From positions 2,852,001-2,916,000 of the forward strand of contig JAKJHU010000082.1 of assembly GCA_022316685.1 (NCBI GenBank): 64,000 nucleotides of DNA, read 5' to 3'. The notes beneath the pieces were generated by a model, which saw nothing but the letters and a program-made list of their open reading frames with translations, ran no database searches and had not been told where the DNA came from. A program made the position numbers and the translations under genes. Source of the stretch: Progne subis subis. Taxonomy: Eukaryota > Chordata > Aves > Passeriformes > Hirundinidae. Below, piece after piece: positions 15,688-26,700 of the stretch; the stretch's first letter is position 1, and the number at the start of each line of letters is the position of its first letter.

Positions 15688-16048
15688 CATGATCCCTGCT
15701 CAAGCAGGGTCATCCCAGAGCACGTGGTACAGGATCATGTCCAGAGGGGTCTGGATTATCCCCAGGGAGGGAGACTCTGCACCAGCCCTGGGTAATCTGT
15801 TCCAGTGAGCCAGCACTGACAGGAAGAAAATTCTTCCTCGTGTTCAGGTGGAACTTCCTGTACGTCATTTTCTGCCCATTGCCTCTTGTCCTATTGCTTG
15901 GCACCACTGAGAAGAGCCTGGTTCCATCTTCATTGCACCCTCTTTTTGACGTTTATGCACAATAATGAGGTCCCCTCTCAGGGGTCTCTTCTCGAGGCTG
16001 AACAGGCCCAACTTCCTCAACCTTTCCACGTAAGAGAAAGGCTCCAGC
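15688..16048 (-). mobile_element. CR1 LINE fragment
   Basis: Read on the minus strand this matches the avian CR1 3' region. Recognisable blocks include GAAAATTCTTCCTCGTGTTCAG, reading as the usual AGGAAGAATTT run in reverse, and the AGGTCCCCTCTCAGG and GAGGCTGAACAGGCCC blocks. It is 5'-truncated and lacks the terminal octamer repeat. An LTR abuts it directly at 16049. Confidence 0.85.
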
Positions 16049-16493
16049 TGATGCCTTGTTGGGACTGCCTAAAAGCAGAGGCCAGACAAAGTTAATGGAA
16101 TAAAAAACAGTTGTATTTATTGAAGGGCCCTCAGATGCATTTAGGACAGACAAAGCCCAGCCAGGGGCTACACCCAAAAATGGGTGACAGGACACGGGTT
16201 TTTACACAAGTTTGGTCCATTTGCATATTGGGAGTTAATCTCCCAATTACAGCTTCAGGTAATGAAGTCATTCACCCCAAGTTTGCTCCCCCAAACTCCC
16301 TTTTGTTCCCATTTCTCAGGGCCTTGAGGCAGTTGAGGTGTCCTTGATTGCCAGGCCTGGAGAGGAATTGTTGTGTCTGACCAAAATGGGGAAGCAGCAG
16401 CTCACACTGTGTGTGGAGTTTAGAGTTATGCACTAAAGAATTCCAGCATGACAAAAATATGAAAAATATACAAGCTAAAATCCTAAGGTGTCA
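16049..16493 (-). mobile_element. Solo LTR of an endogenous retrovirus, family 1 copy a
   Basis: This is one of three related 430-450 bp elements in the window. On the minus strand it begins TGACACCTTAGG and ends AAGGCATCA. Shared landmarks are a POU octamer ATGCAAAT (ATTTGCAT at 16219 on +), a TAAAAA box, and AATAAA (TTTATT at 16116 on +). The flanks are CAGC and CAGT, an imperfect 4-bp target duplication at best. No gag, pol or env sequence flanks it. Confidence 0.8.
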
Positions 16494-19419
16494 CAGTGCC
16501 CAGACTATTAGCATGTGCTACAGTCTGTGGTGCTGGGGTCTGAGCACTTGTGCAGCCTGCAAGCACACTGCCCATTCCACATGCATTATACACGTGCTGT
16601 GCTTGGCAATTCTGTGTTTTGTTTTCCTACATGGACATGTTATGTTTTGCAGATTTGAGCAGAACAAAACCCAAAGCAGTTTAAAAAAATCCATGCCCTT
16701 CACTTCAGCTCCTCCCATATAAGACAATACTCCTGCTGTGACCTGTCTGTAGTTCTCAGGAGGGAGAGCTGTGCTCTGCATCCTGTCCAGGACCTCCATA
16801 CGACACCACAGGAACCCCTTCAGCTGGGGACACTCCTCTCATGTGACAGCACAACACAAACTCATGCCACAGGGTCATTTTTGCAGGTAAAATCTGCCAA
16901 GGAATTTTAATCATGGGTGCAGGTGAATTACCCATAGAAATGGCAGGAACTGAAAGCCAAGAGTTTTTTCCACTGGAGACATGGAAGCGTGTTAAGGCAG
17001 TCTGCAGAAAGATTTTTTCCAAGTCTATGATTTACCTTTCTGCTCAGGCCTATTATACACGTGGCTAAGACAATACAACCTTCTGGAAAAACAGAAATAT
17101 GTTCTTTTCCATCTCCCTTTCATCAGGGAAACTTTAGAGGCTATGTACAAACTATTGCAACCTGGTTTAGTTTTCCAAAAAGTTAGTCAAGCTTGCCTTA
17201 TTTGTGGACCTATCTTCTGCTCTGCTATTCTCACCTAATGCCTAACTACTTTCAAGTTGCCCATAACCTTCATATTTAAGCTTTGAAACACTAATAAATA
17301 ATAACCATATAACCCATTTGGAGTCCTAGTTCTTTGAATTCCTTATTCAGGTGTTCTCCAGCAGCAGCTGTCCTGATCTTTCTGTTGCAAGCAGGGCTCT
17401 TTGGTCGAATAATAGCTTACTTGATTTTACTACTTTTCATTTCATTAACTTGTAAGCAATGCTGATTCTGAAAAAAAAAAAAAAAAAATTAGCCTGATTG
17501 AGCATGTATTAGTTGTAGCAATATTAATAGCATTAATTATAATACTTAACAATGCTGGCATGTATTTTGTTTGAAATTATTTTTCTTAATGCAAATGTAT
17601 ATTCTGCTTGGTTTAGAGTCTAATTATATTTTATGAATCAAAGTATGAAATTTGAAATTTAAATTTCAGCTGAAGACCCTCAAATGACTGTGAGAATTCA
17701 AATGCTTATGTTGGTGGCAATCAAAATTTAGCATGTATTGAAGAGGTGTATTATGTCAGCTGCATTATGACAAAGAATTAGAAATCACATATGGCTCGAT
17801 ATTTCTAAATGCATTTTTCCAAAAAGCAATTGCTTAGATTTTTAGAAATTTAATTTGCCAGTTCAATTTTAACTGGTATGTTGTAACTACGATGGGGAAG
17901 TTGAACTTCAGCCTTGGTTGCTTTGATTCAGGACAAGAATGGGAGTAAAAAAAAATAGGGTTTGGTAAGTCTTTAACATTCCAAACATTTTTTCAAAATT
18001 GTTAGTGAGGGATGAATCTTACATCATGCTTTGAAAGTTACTAGACTGACAGTGCAATTATGAACAGGCTGAGCATTTGAACAAAAGCTTTCACTTTCAT
18101 ACTTCACTCACTGGCAAATGATTTGAAAAGAAATCCCCAGTTGTAATAGTATCCACCTAAATATTCTAGTTCTTTTGCTCAGGGTATTAATACTCAGGCC
18201 TTCAGCTCTGCAGCACAGCTAATTAAAAACTCACCGATCAGTTTCCTCAGCAAATGAGGAGCCTGACATGTTTAATTCAGAAGATCTCAGAATGATAAGC
18301 CTAAGAGATGTTTGCATGTGTTTCCAGCACATGCTTCAGTTTCTGGCAGACTGAAGATCTGATCTTTCCTGGATCTGTGCCTCTGTCCTGCACCCTCAGA
18401 TGGGATTTGTGCAGCTCTTCCTGTGGCTGGGTTCACAGCCCTCACCGACTTCCCAGGGTGGGTACAGTACAGGACATGATCCCAGACAGCAGCAGAACAA
18501 AGTCTTGATGCTCTGTGCCCATGGAGATAATTCATTCAGGAAACACCTGACAGTTGTCTGATGAAGTTTAAAATGGTTTAAAACCTAATATGAAAACTAA
18601 ATTTTTATATGAACCCAGACAGCCAATGCTTTGAACACGTGCCAAAAAGGCAGCTGTCCCCTAGTGACTGTTCACCCAGGGTAGGGTCTGTTGGATTCCC
18701 CAATCCTCAAGAGGAGTATTTTTCATTCCAGAAGAAAACTGCTCCCTCCCCTGGTGTAAAGGTTGTCTTGCTTTCCACCACCAACCTTATACCTCCATTT
18801 CTGAAACTACTTTTTCAGCAATGAAAGGTGAAAGTTTTAGCCTCACGGAAAGGACTCCTACACAAACAGAATTTGACCTACACAAATCTCATTTACTGGT
18901 GGTTTCTGAAACCTGTTCTGTTCACAGATGATGATCTCTTTTATCGCTCCTGTTCTGCCTACACCACTTTTCTGGTCCTTCAGAGATACATGAAAACAAA
19001 GGCTATACTACAGCCTTGAAGTACACAGTCACAGGCTTTCTATATAATTTCTAGTTAGAACTGCTTTTGTGCTCAAGAAGAGATTATAGATGGGTAAGAG
19101 GAAGTTGAGGAGCTTGTTGACAGATTAAGTCAAATTGTAGCTATGATGAATATTATTTCTGCACTATCTAGTCTTAAAGAGATTGATTGAAGCAAACAAA
19201 TTAATGATCTTTTTACTTATGGTTGTTATAATACTGGTATTCCCTTCTAGGCTGCCAGAACGAGCCTGGCTATAGTTCTAATAGGAAATTCCATCAATCA
19301 AAGGAAGTATTATATCTCCACAAGAGGTTGTTCTCATTTGCCACAATAACTATCTCATGCATTTTGCGTTAGAGATGGAAGCACCATTTGAATGATGTTG
19401 CTAATGAGCTGGTGCCACA
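16494..19419. other. Gene-free interval upstream of the PLEKHB2 CpG island
   Basis: No coding exon is recognised. The block at about 17430-18060 is strikingly AT-rich with many TAAT/ATTA cores and a 14-bp palindrome GAAATTTAAATTTC at 17654. This is compatible with a distal enhancer or a conserved non-coding element, but base composition alone does not prove it. Confidence 0.5.
17471..17488. repeat. Poly(A) tract
   Basis: A run of about 18 A at the start of an AT-rich block. No retrocopy is recognisable upstream. Confidence 0.9.
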
Positions 19420-19776
19420 GCGCACTGCCAGTGAGTGCCGGCGGAGCGGCGTGGGCAGCACTGACCCCAGGAGAGCGTGGGGCTGTCATGCAGGCACGGC
19501 CCAGGCGCTGCTCCTGCCTGCCTTATGTAAGAGGTCACAGACCAGCCGGCCTTTCCTGGCCTCCAATACTTGCGTGACAGCCTGAACAAAGCGCCTGCTC
19601 CTCTCTATTGCGGTCCCACGGCGTGGGATCAGATACTGGCGAAGAAAAGAAAAAGCCTGATCGCCTTAGTGCCCTGCGGCCGCCGCTGTGCCAGCCGCTG
19701 GCCCGGGCAGGAGGAGATGTATTTAAAGCGCCGGGGGCAGGCATTAACTGGAACAGGGTCACTGTCCTGCAGCCCG

Positions 19777-20136
19777 CCTTGGCCAGCGGAGCCGAGCCTG
19801 TGCCGGGCCGGGCCCGTTCCCCCTGCCCGCACTGCCCAGCGGAGCCGAGCCTGTGCCGGGCCGGGCCCGTTCCTCTGCCCGCACTGCCCAGCGGAGCCGA
19901 GCCTGTGCCGGGCCGGGCCCGTTCCCCTGCCCGCCTTGGCCAGCGGAGCCGAGCCTGTGCCGGGCCGGGCCCGTTCCCCTGCCCGCCTTGGCCAGCGGAG
20001 CCGAGCCTGTGCCGGGCCGGGCCCGTTCCCCTGCCCGCACTGCCCAGCGGAGCCGAGCCTGTGCCGGGCCGGGCCCGTTCCTCTGCCCGCACTGCCCAGC
20101 GGAGCCGAGCCTGTGCCGGGCCGGGCCCGTTCCCCC
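19777..20136. repeat. 52-bp GC-rich minisatellite, 7 copies
   Basis: The core CAGCGGAGCCGAGCCTGTGC recurs at 19784, 19837, 19889, 19941, 19993, 20045 and 20097, a spacing of 52 bp (53 for the first step). Two unit types alternate by the bases before the core, CCTTGGC (A) or CACTGCC (B), in the order A-B-B-A-A-B-B. Because 52 is not a multiple of three, the array is read in all three frames in turn and stays open, which explains the long ORFs over it. There are no spacers, so it is not a CRISPR array. Confidence 0.95.
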
Positions 20137-20187
20137 CGCGGGCACTCGGCGGCGGCCCCGTGCAGGCTCCGGGCCGGGCGGCGCGGG

Positions 20188-20195
20188 TGACGTCA
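20188..20195. promoter_or_regulatory. Perfect palindromic CRE in the PLEKHB2 promoter
   Basis: TGACGTCA, the full consensus for CREB/ATF dimers, lies in the CpG island 61 bp before the putative exon 1 donor and just after the 52-bp array. This is a usual position for functional CREs in TATA-less promoters. Binding itself is inferred. Confidence 0.7.
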
Positions 20196-20256
20196 GGACG
20201 GGGCTGGCGCTGCCCGCGGGCGGAGCGGGGCCGGCGGCGGCCGCGGGGAGAGGCAG
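20196..20256 (+). other. PLEKHB2: Putative PLEKHB2 non-coding exon 1 (5'UTR)
   Basis: Exon 2 starts at an acceptor only 11 bases before the ATG, so an upstream 5'UTR exon must exist. The best donor in the CpG island is GGCAG|GTACGG at 20257. The 5' end is not determinable from sequence; the start given is only the base after the CRE. Other donors in the island are possible. Confidence 0.45.
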
Positions 20257-23200
20257 GTACGGCCGGGGGTAGGGCCGAGGGTTGGGCCGGCGGGGAAGGG
20301 GGAGAAGGGGGTCCGGCTCCGGGGGGCGGCCCGGCCGCCTCCAGCACCGCCAAGGTCAGCGGGGCGCAGACCCGGCCGGACCGGGAGCGGTGCCTCGGGA
20401 GGGGTGTCCCGGCCGGACCGGGAGCGGTGCCCCGGGAGGGGTGTCCCGGCCGGACCGGGAGCGGTGCCTCGGGAGCGGTGTCCCGGCCGGACCGGGAGCG
20501 GTGCCTCGGGAGCGGTGCCGGGGCCCGGCTGTCGGCGGCGGGAGGGCGAGACGCGGCTCTGGGGGCAGCCCGGCCCTGCCCAGGCCAGGCCGCTGCTCGG
20601 CGGCAGCTGGCGGGGACGGAGCGGAGCCGCCGCCGTGCCCTGGGCGGGCAGAGGCGCGGTGGGCCGGGGGTGCGGTGGGGCTGTCCCGGTGGGAGCGAGC
20701 ACCTCCCCGCTAGCACCAACCGCGGGCAGGGCTGGGACGGAGCCGCAGCCCCGCTAGCGCCGGGCGCTGGCTCGGAGAGCACAGACCTCACGGGGAAAGG
20801 GCCTGCGCAGCTGGGCCGGAGCCGCGGAGCTCCAGAAATAGAAAACTTGCGGTGTTGAAGGCGGAAGGGGGCGGGTAGGGTTACGCTTGAACGCCGAGCT
20901 TCCTGAACTCTACCCGGAGTACAGAGAGTAAAGTAACCGTGGGGTGTCTGTGGGCACTGCTGCTCACGCCGGGCTCAGCTCCATAGCTGGCACTGGCGTC
21001 TCAGCCCTCTCCATCTACACGGATTGCAGGATCAGCTCCACTGCTAGCTCAGCTGCAGTAATCAAAATTGCTCTAGTGATTACAAGCTGCAGGGAGAAAC
21101 ACTTGATCGGTTTTAAAGTGTGCTTTTCCAAGAAAGGGACTGGAAGAGACTCTGTTGGATATTCCACATTATATTCCATGCAGAAAAGTGCTGTTCCAGG
21201 GAGCAAAAAGGGAGGAATAATCCCACCTCTTTGCTGGATTGATGCTTAACTCGAGTTCAGTTTAGAGTGCTACTGCTTTTAGATTTCAGTCACCAAAACC
21301 ACTTTTATTCATATTCGTTGTAAATTAATTTATCTTTGGTCAATCTCCATTTTTCATGTTGGTGGCACTGGGCTAGTTTAAGAAGCAGACACTATTCAGA
21401 TGCAGCTGATCTTGCTAGGCTGTCTTCTAGTTCTGCAAATAAGCTTTTAAACATCATGTGGGTGGACTGTGAATACTGAAGGACTTCAAATGAGCCCTTG
21501 TGCTTAAAAAGGACAGGAAAGAATATCTAATTGTTTTTGCACCTCCTACTTTAAGTGCTGACAGATTGTTCTGTGTGATTCCTTGCTGTCTCTCCAGAGG
21601 TGAAGTTTTGGGCACCCAAACCCTGAATTGGTAAGGTAGTTGTTGCCTCCGAGCTTACATGCAAGGTGCTGTACAGCTGCTGAAGCCCTGTTTGCTCTTG
21701 TATCTTTAGATAGCTCTGAGACATTCTGAATGTGAGACTCTGTGAGCCGTTCTGTAATCACAGGCAAAACTCAATTTGTCAAGAGAGAGGTTTCCTTCTT
21801 TGGGTCTTTCCCTTTTTGTATCTGAATTAAATCTAATTATGCTGTGTGTAACAGGGTAGGTTAAAAGGTAGCAACAAAATTCCACTGCCTAGTCTTGCAG
21901 CAGAACTGAGGTTCAGGCAAATTCTTTTTTGGCTTACAGACTATGAAACAACCTCCAGAAATGGTGATTTCACCTTATTGGACAAACTAGAAGACCTGGA
22001 AGCACCATTAGAGATACCCATCCATTCCTGTGAAAATGAGGAGCAAGTGGACTGTTTCCTTGTAAAGGAGAATCAAGGGCAGAGAAGCCCGTGCTGGGGT
22101 GGTGGCAGAGTGAGGCTCAGCTCCTCAGTACTGCTTTGTTACTTTGGAAGAATTAATTGGCCTCTATTTCTGGAGCTCTGTCTCTGTAGATGAGTGACAA
22201 GAGCATGTTCAGACCCCAGAGCAGGACCAGGTGACCATGATGAAAGCAGCACAGGAGTTTGATGCTCACTTTCAGTGACCACTCAGCAGAATCTTTCTTT
22301 TCCCAGCAAGCTGATACAAAAGTCAAGAATAAGAGGTTTATCCTGGAGTTCAAACTTTACCTGCAGGTGGTTCTCACCATCATATCCAAGCATGTGCAGG
22401 ATGTGGCATTCCTTAAATGTGAACTCCTGATGGTTATAATCTTGTGTTCTGCAGTATTTGCCCAGTATTCTGAAGAGGATACAGCTACAAGTAATATCCA
22501 TTAGATCAGGAAACAGATGGATGCTTACTAACTTTATATTTTACTAGAAGATTACAAAACTCGTTTTTTTTTCCTCCCTTTTCCTACAAAACTCTTCTTT
22601 TTTCTCCCTTCTCCTCAGCTTTAAACATATTCTGCTGAGGTTTGTCTGGGAGGAGTTCCTCTGTCTATCAAACCTACTGTGCCACCTTTCACCTCCTGAC
22701 GGCCCCCCCTTTCTGCTGCTACCAGTAGAATGTTATTTGTTAGGTTTCAGTGTCTGTCTCTCATATTGCATTACAGGCCCCACAGATAATTTCTAAAAAG
22801 CAGCCCTCTCAGGGAGGCTTAAAATGCTTCTGTTCTTGCGTTTCTAGTTCAATTGCACCTGGATAGTTGAGTTTTTATAATCTCTTTTAAAACAATAATC
22901 AGAACACCATTAGGCTATAAAATAAAACCTCATTTTCCAATATATCCCATGCTTGATCTCTTTTTTCAGCATGCTCATAAACCAGAATGCAGTGGTCGAG
23001 TACTTAATGTCATGCGTGATAACTTGAATTTAACACAGAGCGCTTGCCGTGCTATTTCAAGCTTCATTTAAAAGCTGAGGAGAACTGAGAATCTTACTTT
23101 ATGGGCTTATCTTTTACTTACTTTAATTTTACTTACTTACTTTAATTCTTCTTGGAGTGAGTTAGTGATGATTTGAAAGAAATACAAGTCATAAAAACAG

Positions 23201-23704
23201 CTTTCTCCTTCCTGTTTAAGATTGAACTGTTTCAGCTTTTGTTTTGACTGAACTTTGAGCCAGTGAATGAAAAACACAGAAGAGGAAGTACAGGGAAAAA
23301 AAAAAGGCAGGTAGAAGTGAGTGTGCTTGGTAACTTGAGACTGCAGAATACAGGAAGTACACGTAAGCAGAGAGAACAGCTTTGAACAGAACTGCTGGTG
23401 AGTCAGGAAACAGCCATTCCAGTCTGGCTCTTCCCCATTTGCTAAGAGCAGTAGCTGTAAGCTTTTGTTTGCCAGTTAAACATCGAGGTGGTCTCTGACA
23501 GTCTCGCTGGAGCGCAGCACTTGTTACGTCCTGCAGCACCAGTTGTGCTGAGTATCTTCAGCTGAGATCTACTGTGTCTCTGCAACGTGAGCTGGGTACA
23601 TGCAGCACTAATAGATGGTACTGAGATGCCTCTTTCTAATGTATTATTGTGAAATACTGAAAACTGCTTTTCTCCCCCCTCCCCCTTCCTCTTCTGCCCA
23701 CTAG
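20257..23704 (+). other. PLEKHB2: PLEKHB2 intron 1 (inferred)
   Basis: This is sequence between the putative exon 1 donor and the exon 2 acceptor. It contains G-run clusters at 20265-20326, the 37-bp array, and a possible cryptic exon at 21940-22061. No other gene is recognised in it. Confidence 0.5.
20379..20526. repeat. 37-bp GC-rich tandem repeat, 4 copies
   Basis: Units beginning GACCGGGAGCGGTGCC start at 20379, 20416, 20453 and 20490. Single-base variants (CTCGGG or CCCGGG, AGGGG or AGCGG) distinguish the copies. The array lies in the first intron side of the CpG island. Confidence 0.9.
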
Positions 23705-23752
23705 ATTAAGCAACAATGGCGTTTGTGAAGAGCGGATGGCTGCTCCGGCAAA
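23705..23752 (+). CDS. PLEKHB2: PLEKHB2 exon 2, first coding exon
   Basis: A long pyrimidine tract and CTAG acceptor end at 23704. Eleven bases of 5'UTR precede the ATG at 23716-23718. Twelve full codons (MAFVKSGWLLRQ) and one base of Ser13 precede the donor GTAAGT at 23753. The exon leaves phase 1, matching the next acceptor. Confidence 0.93.
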
Positions 23753-26700
23753 GTAAGTCATGGGTCTTTCCTTCCTTCTCTCCCTGTTCTGGGATTTCTT
23801 CAGAAAGCATCAGAGCAGCTTAGTAATTCCCAGATTTTCTTAAAACAAGCCTCTAGTTCTGTGGGTTGTTTTTGTTGGGTTTTTTCTTTTTACTTGAAGG
23901 ACACGTCACATAATGACGTGTCGTGACGGCATTCCCATGTGACCTTTGTGTACTCCAGTGGGAAACAGGATATAAACATACCTGAGATGTCTAACTGGCA
24001 TTCAGCTTCAGATGCTGCTCTGTAATTAGTGCTGTATAAGTAGGGGCTTGGAAACTTTACCTGATGCCTCAACTTGGTGTCTTTCAATTAATCATGCCCT
24101 CTGCTTGTTGCTGCAGCAAGTTAGAACTGAAGCGTCAGGTCATGCACTTGAAATGAAACCAGTTTTGCTTTGAATCCTAGATAAAATATAGCACCCAATT
24201 CTCTAATGTTCCCAGCTGGGGATGTTGTAATACAGGATTTTGCTTGGCACTTTGGAATGATGTCTGGGGCAACTGTGAAGGATTTCTGAGTTTATTAACT
24301 TTAGGATGGAAATATTTCCCAATATGTGCCCTCAAAAATGACTGTCTGATTTTTAAGGTACTATTTTACGGCGTTGGAAGAAGAACTGGTTTGATCTGTG
24401 GTCAGATGGCCGCTTAATATTCTATGATGATCAAAATCGCCACGATCTAGAAGATAAAATCCACATGCGAATCCACTGCATCAACCTCAGAGTGGGGAAT
24501 GAATGTCGAGGTAATAATGAAATCTTCAGGATTTGTATATCCAGAGATTCTTTTCAACTTCAGTGCCTGCCCAGCGTACTGCATACAGCACTACTGCAGA
24601 TGTAAACGTGTCCAAATTGTGTGCAGCTTCACTGTTCTTGAATCCCCCCACCTTCCAAAAAATCTCAACCACACCGACTCCTAAATTGCTTTAGAGATAG
24701 CCAGGGTGTGGTATCACCGTGTGATAAGTTAGGTTAGGGTTTGATAGCTCCTGTTGAAGCTCAGTGAGGACAGTTTACCATGCATGCAGGAGGATGGGAT
24801 GTTCCCAGCAGGACTGTGTGTCTGATACAGAGCATTCCTGGTGTAACCACAGTGCTGGCTGGGCTAGAAATGGGAAACCTCAGCAGATGTTTTTCCTAAG
24901 TTCACTTTTAACATTTGTTAGTGCTCCACTTGGTGCTGACACAAGAGAAGGACACAAGTGCTGGACAGTACTATTTGGTTCTGCTGTGAGACTACTTGCA
25001 TTTTGTAGGAAAAGGTGTTCAGAGCTGCTTACTTTCAGGACACTCTGAAGAATAAGAACAGGTCATTTCCTTCTGGGCTTGTTCTGATGCCATGGAAGGC
25101 AGCTACAACTGGCCCTAGTTCATTTTGTCCACACTTGCATAAACTGCCTCCCTTCTTGTACATGTGACCATGTAATGCTGTTTATATTTCATAACTCATC
25201 TGTTTTTCTCACTCAGATTTCCAGCCTCCAGAGGGGAAGCAGAGAGACTGTTTACTGCAGATTGTTTGCCGTGATGGGAAGACAGTCAACCTCTGTGCAG
25301 AGAGTGCAGATGACTGCCTGTAAGACAGAGAATAATGGTTTTGCTGCTTCTCCCTCTTTTGTCTCTCTTTATCTCTCTCCTTAGTTATTTTCCTCACTTC
25401 TAACTTTCAGAGATGTGTTTTAAGAAAGTTTTCAAGCAAATAAAAGCAGGTGACAAAAAACCCAATAGCTCTCCTACAAGTTGTGTAGCTCATGCAAAAT
25501 AACTGCAAGTTAAGTCACTGAAAACACTGAAGGGTGAGGAGGAGAAGAATCTGATTAGTATAATTAATGCAAGACTTGCTGAACAGATTGTTTTAAACTT
25601 TTGCTATTCTTCAAGAGCACATGATATGGCATTGGCCCAAGGACATCCCAGTAGCAATAGGAGGAATATTCCATTGTGAATATTATTGTGACTAATATTC
25701 CGTAATATTCCATTATTGTGGGCTCCCAGCTGAGCTGGGCTGTGTAGAGTTAGATAACTTCTGTGGTCACTGTTTGCCAAGAAGTGTGGTCCGTGGAGCT
25801 TGCTCGCAGCCCCGTGGCAGGGGAGGAGCTGGGTAAGGTGTAATAACTGCAATAGCAGCGAGGTCCCTGCTCTAATCAGCACAGATAAACTGTTCTGCGG
25901 GGCTGCAGCTCTTCCTGTTACCTCATCCTAAGCATGACTGTATATTTCCTGCCTGTTGTGCTTGCAGCCAGGACCTCCAAAACTGCATCCATTCCTCCTC
26001 TTGTTCCTCCTCGTTTTCTCTCAGCTCTGCAAAGAAAGTAATTATTTCTCAGTCTTGGTGTAACACCTTTGTGCATTCATTTGAGTGTCTCATTCGGCTT
26101 TGACACATGCAGTATCTTAAACTCTTCTCCTGCAGTACCCCTAGTTGCTAGCCTTGCTGTTTCATTGACCTGAAAGAAAAAAATGGCATTATCAGTGTTC
26201 CACTAACCAATGGTTTTTTGTTTTTTTTCTTTTGCAGGGCATGGAAAATTGCTCTCCAGGATGCCAGAACAAACACAGTGAGTGTCCTACCTAGAGTTTA
26301 TACTGATAGAGAAGCAACACATCAGTGTTATTTGTGGTCCAGCAGTTTATTATGTTCCATCCTTCTCTGCTAGAGAAAAACAGGGTCATGAGCATGATAG
26401 TAAAGCTTATGGGTGGGGAGAAGAATGATTCTCTGGATCACAAACACATCCTTGCAGCCAAGTCCAGGCAAATACATGCTGTGTGGAAAAAAATTGATTT
26501 TAAGGAATGATTTCTTTGGGTGGAAGGGAATGTTTGGAAAGCTGGTCTGTGGGCAGTGAGGCTTGTGGGCAGCAAGCAAATCTTCTGCAATGAGCAAAAA
26601 TGAACTTTTCACTCCCAGTGTTTGTTGCCTTCCAGGTGGGTGCAGTGCTAAAGGAGGCTTACTACACAGCAGCTGTTTGTTAATGTAGATCCATCCCACT

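Larger units (their letters stand above)
19420..20900 (+). promoter_or_regulatory. PLEKHB2: CpG-island promoter of PLEKHB2
   Basis: G+C and CpG density rise sharply here against AT-leaning flanks, about 3 kb upstream of the PLEKHB2 start codon. There is no TATA box near the likely start. A palindromic CRE lies at 20188 and a good splice donor (GGCAG then GTACGG) at 20257. Two minisatellites fill much of the island. Long overlapping ORFs of more than 400 codons on both strands are a by-product of CpG-rich, stop-poor repeats and are not called as genes. Confidence 0.8.

Noticed and set aside
17300..17488. Processed pseudogene ending in the poly(A) tract
   Set aside because: No coding similarity is visible upstream of the A-run, and no flanking duplication was found.
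19777..20136. Direct repeats as a CRISPR-like array
   Set aside because: Units are contiguous without unique spacers and the genome is vertebrate.
19535..20858. ORFs of 416-418 codons on both strands
   Set aside because: They lie in the CpG island and its 52-bp and 37-bp arrays, are open in several frames on both strands at once, are Pro/Arg/Gly/Ala-rich, and resemble no family.
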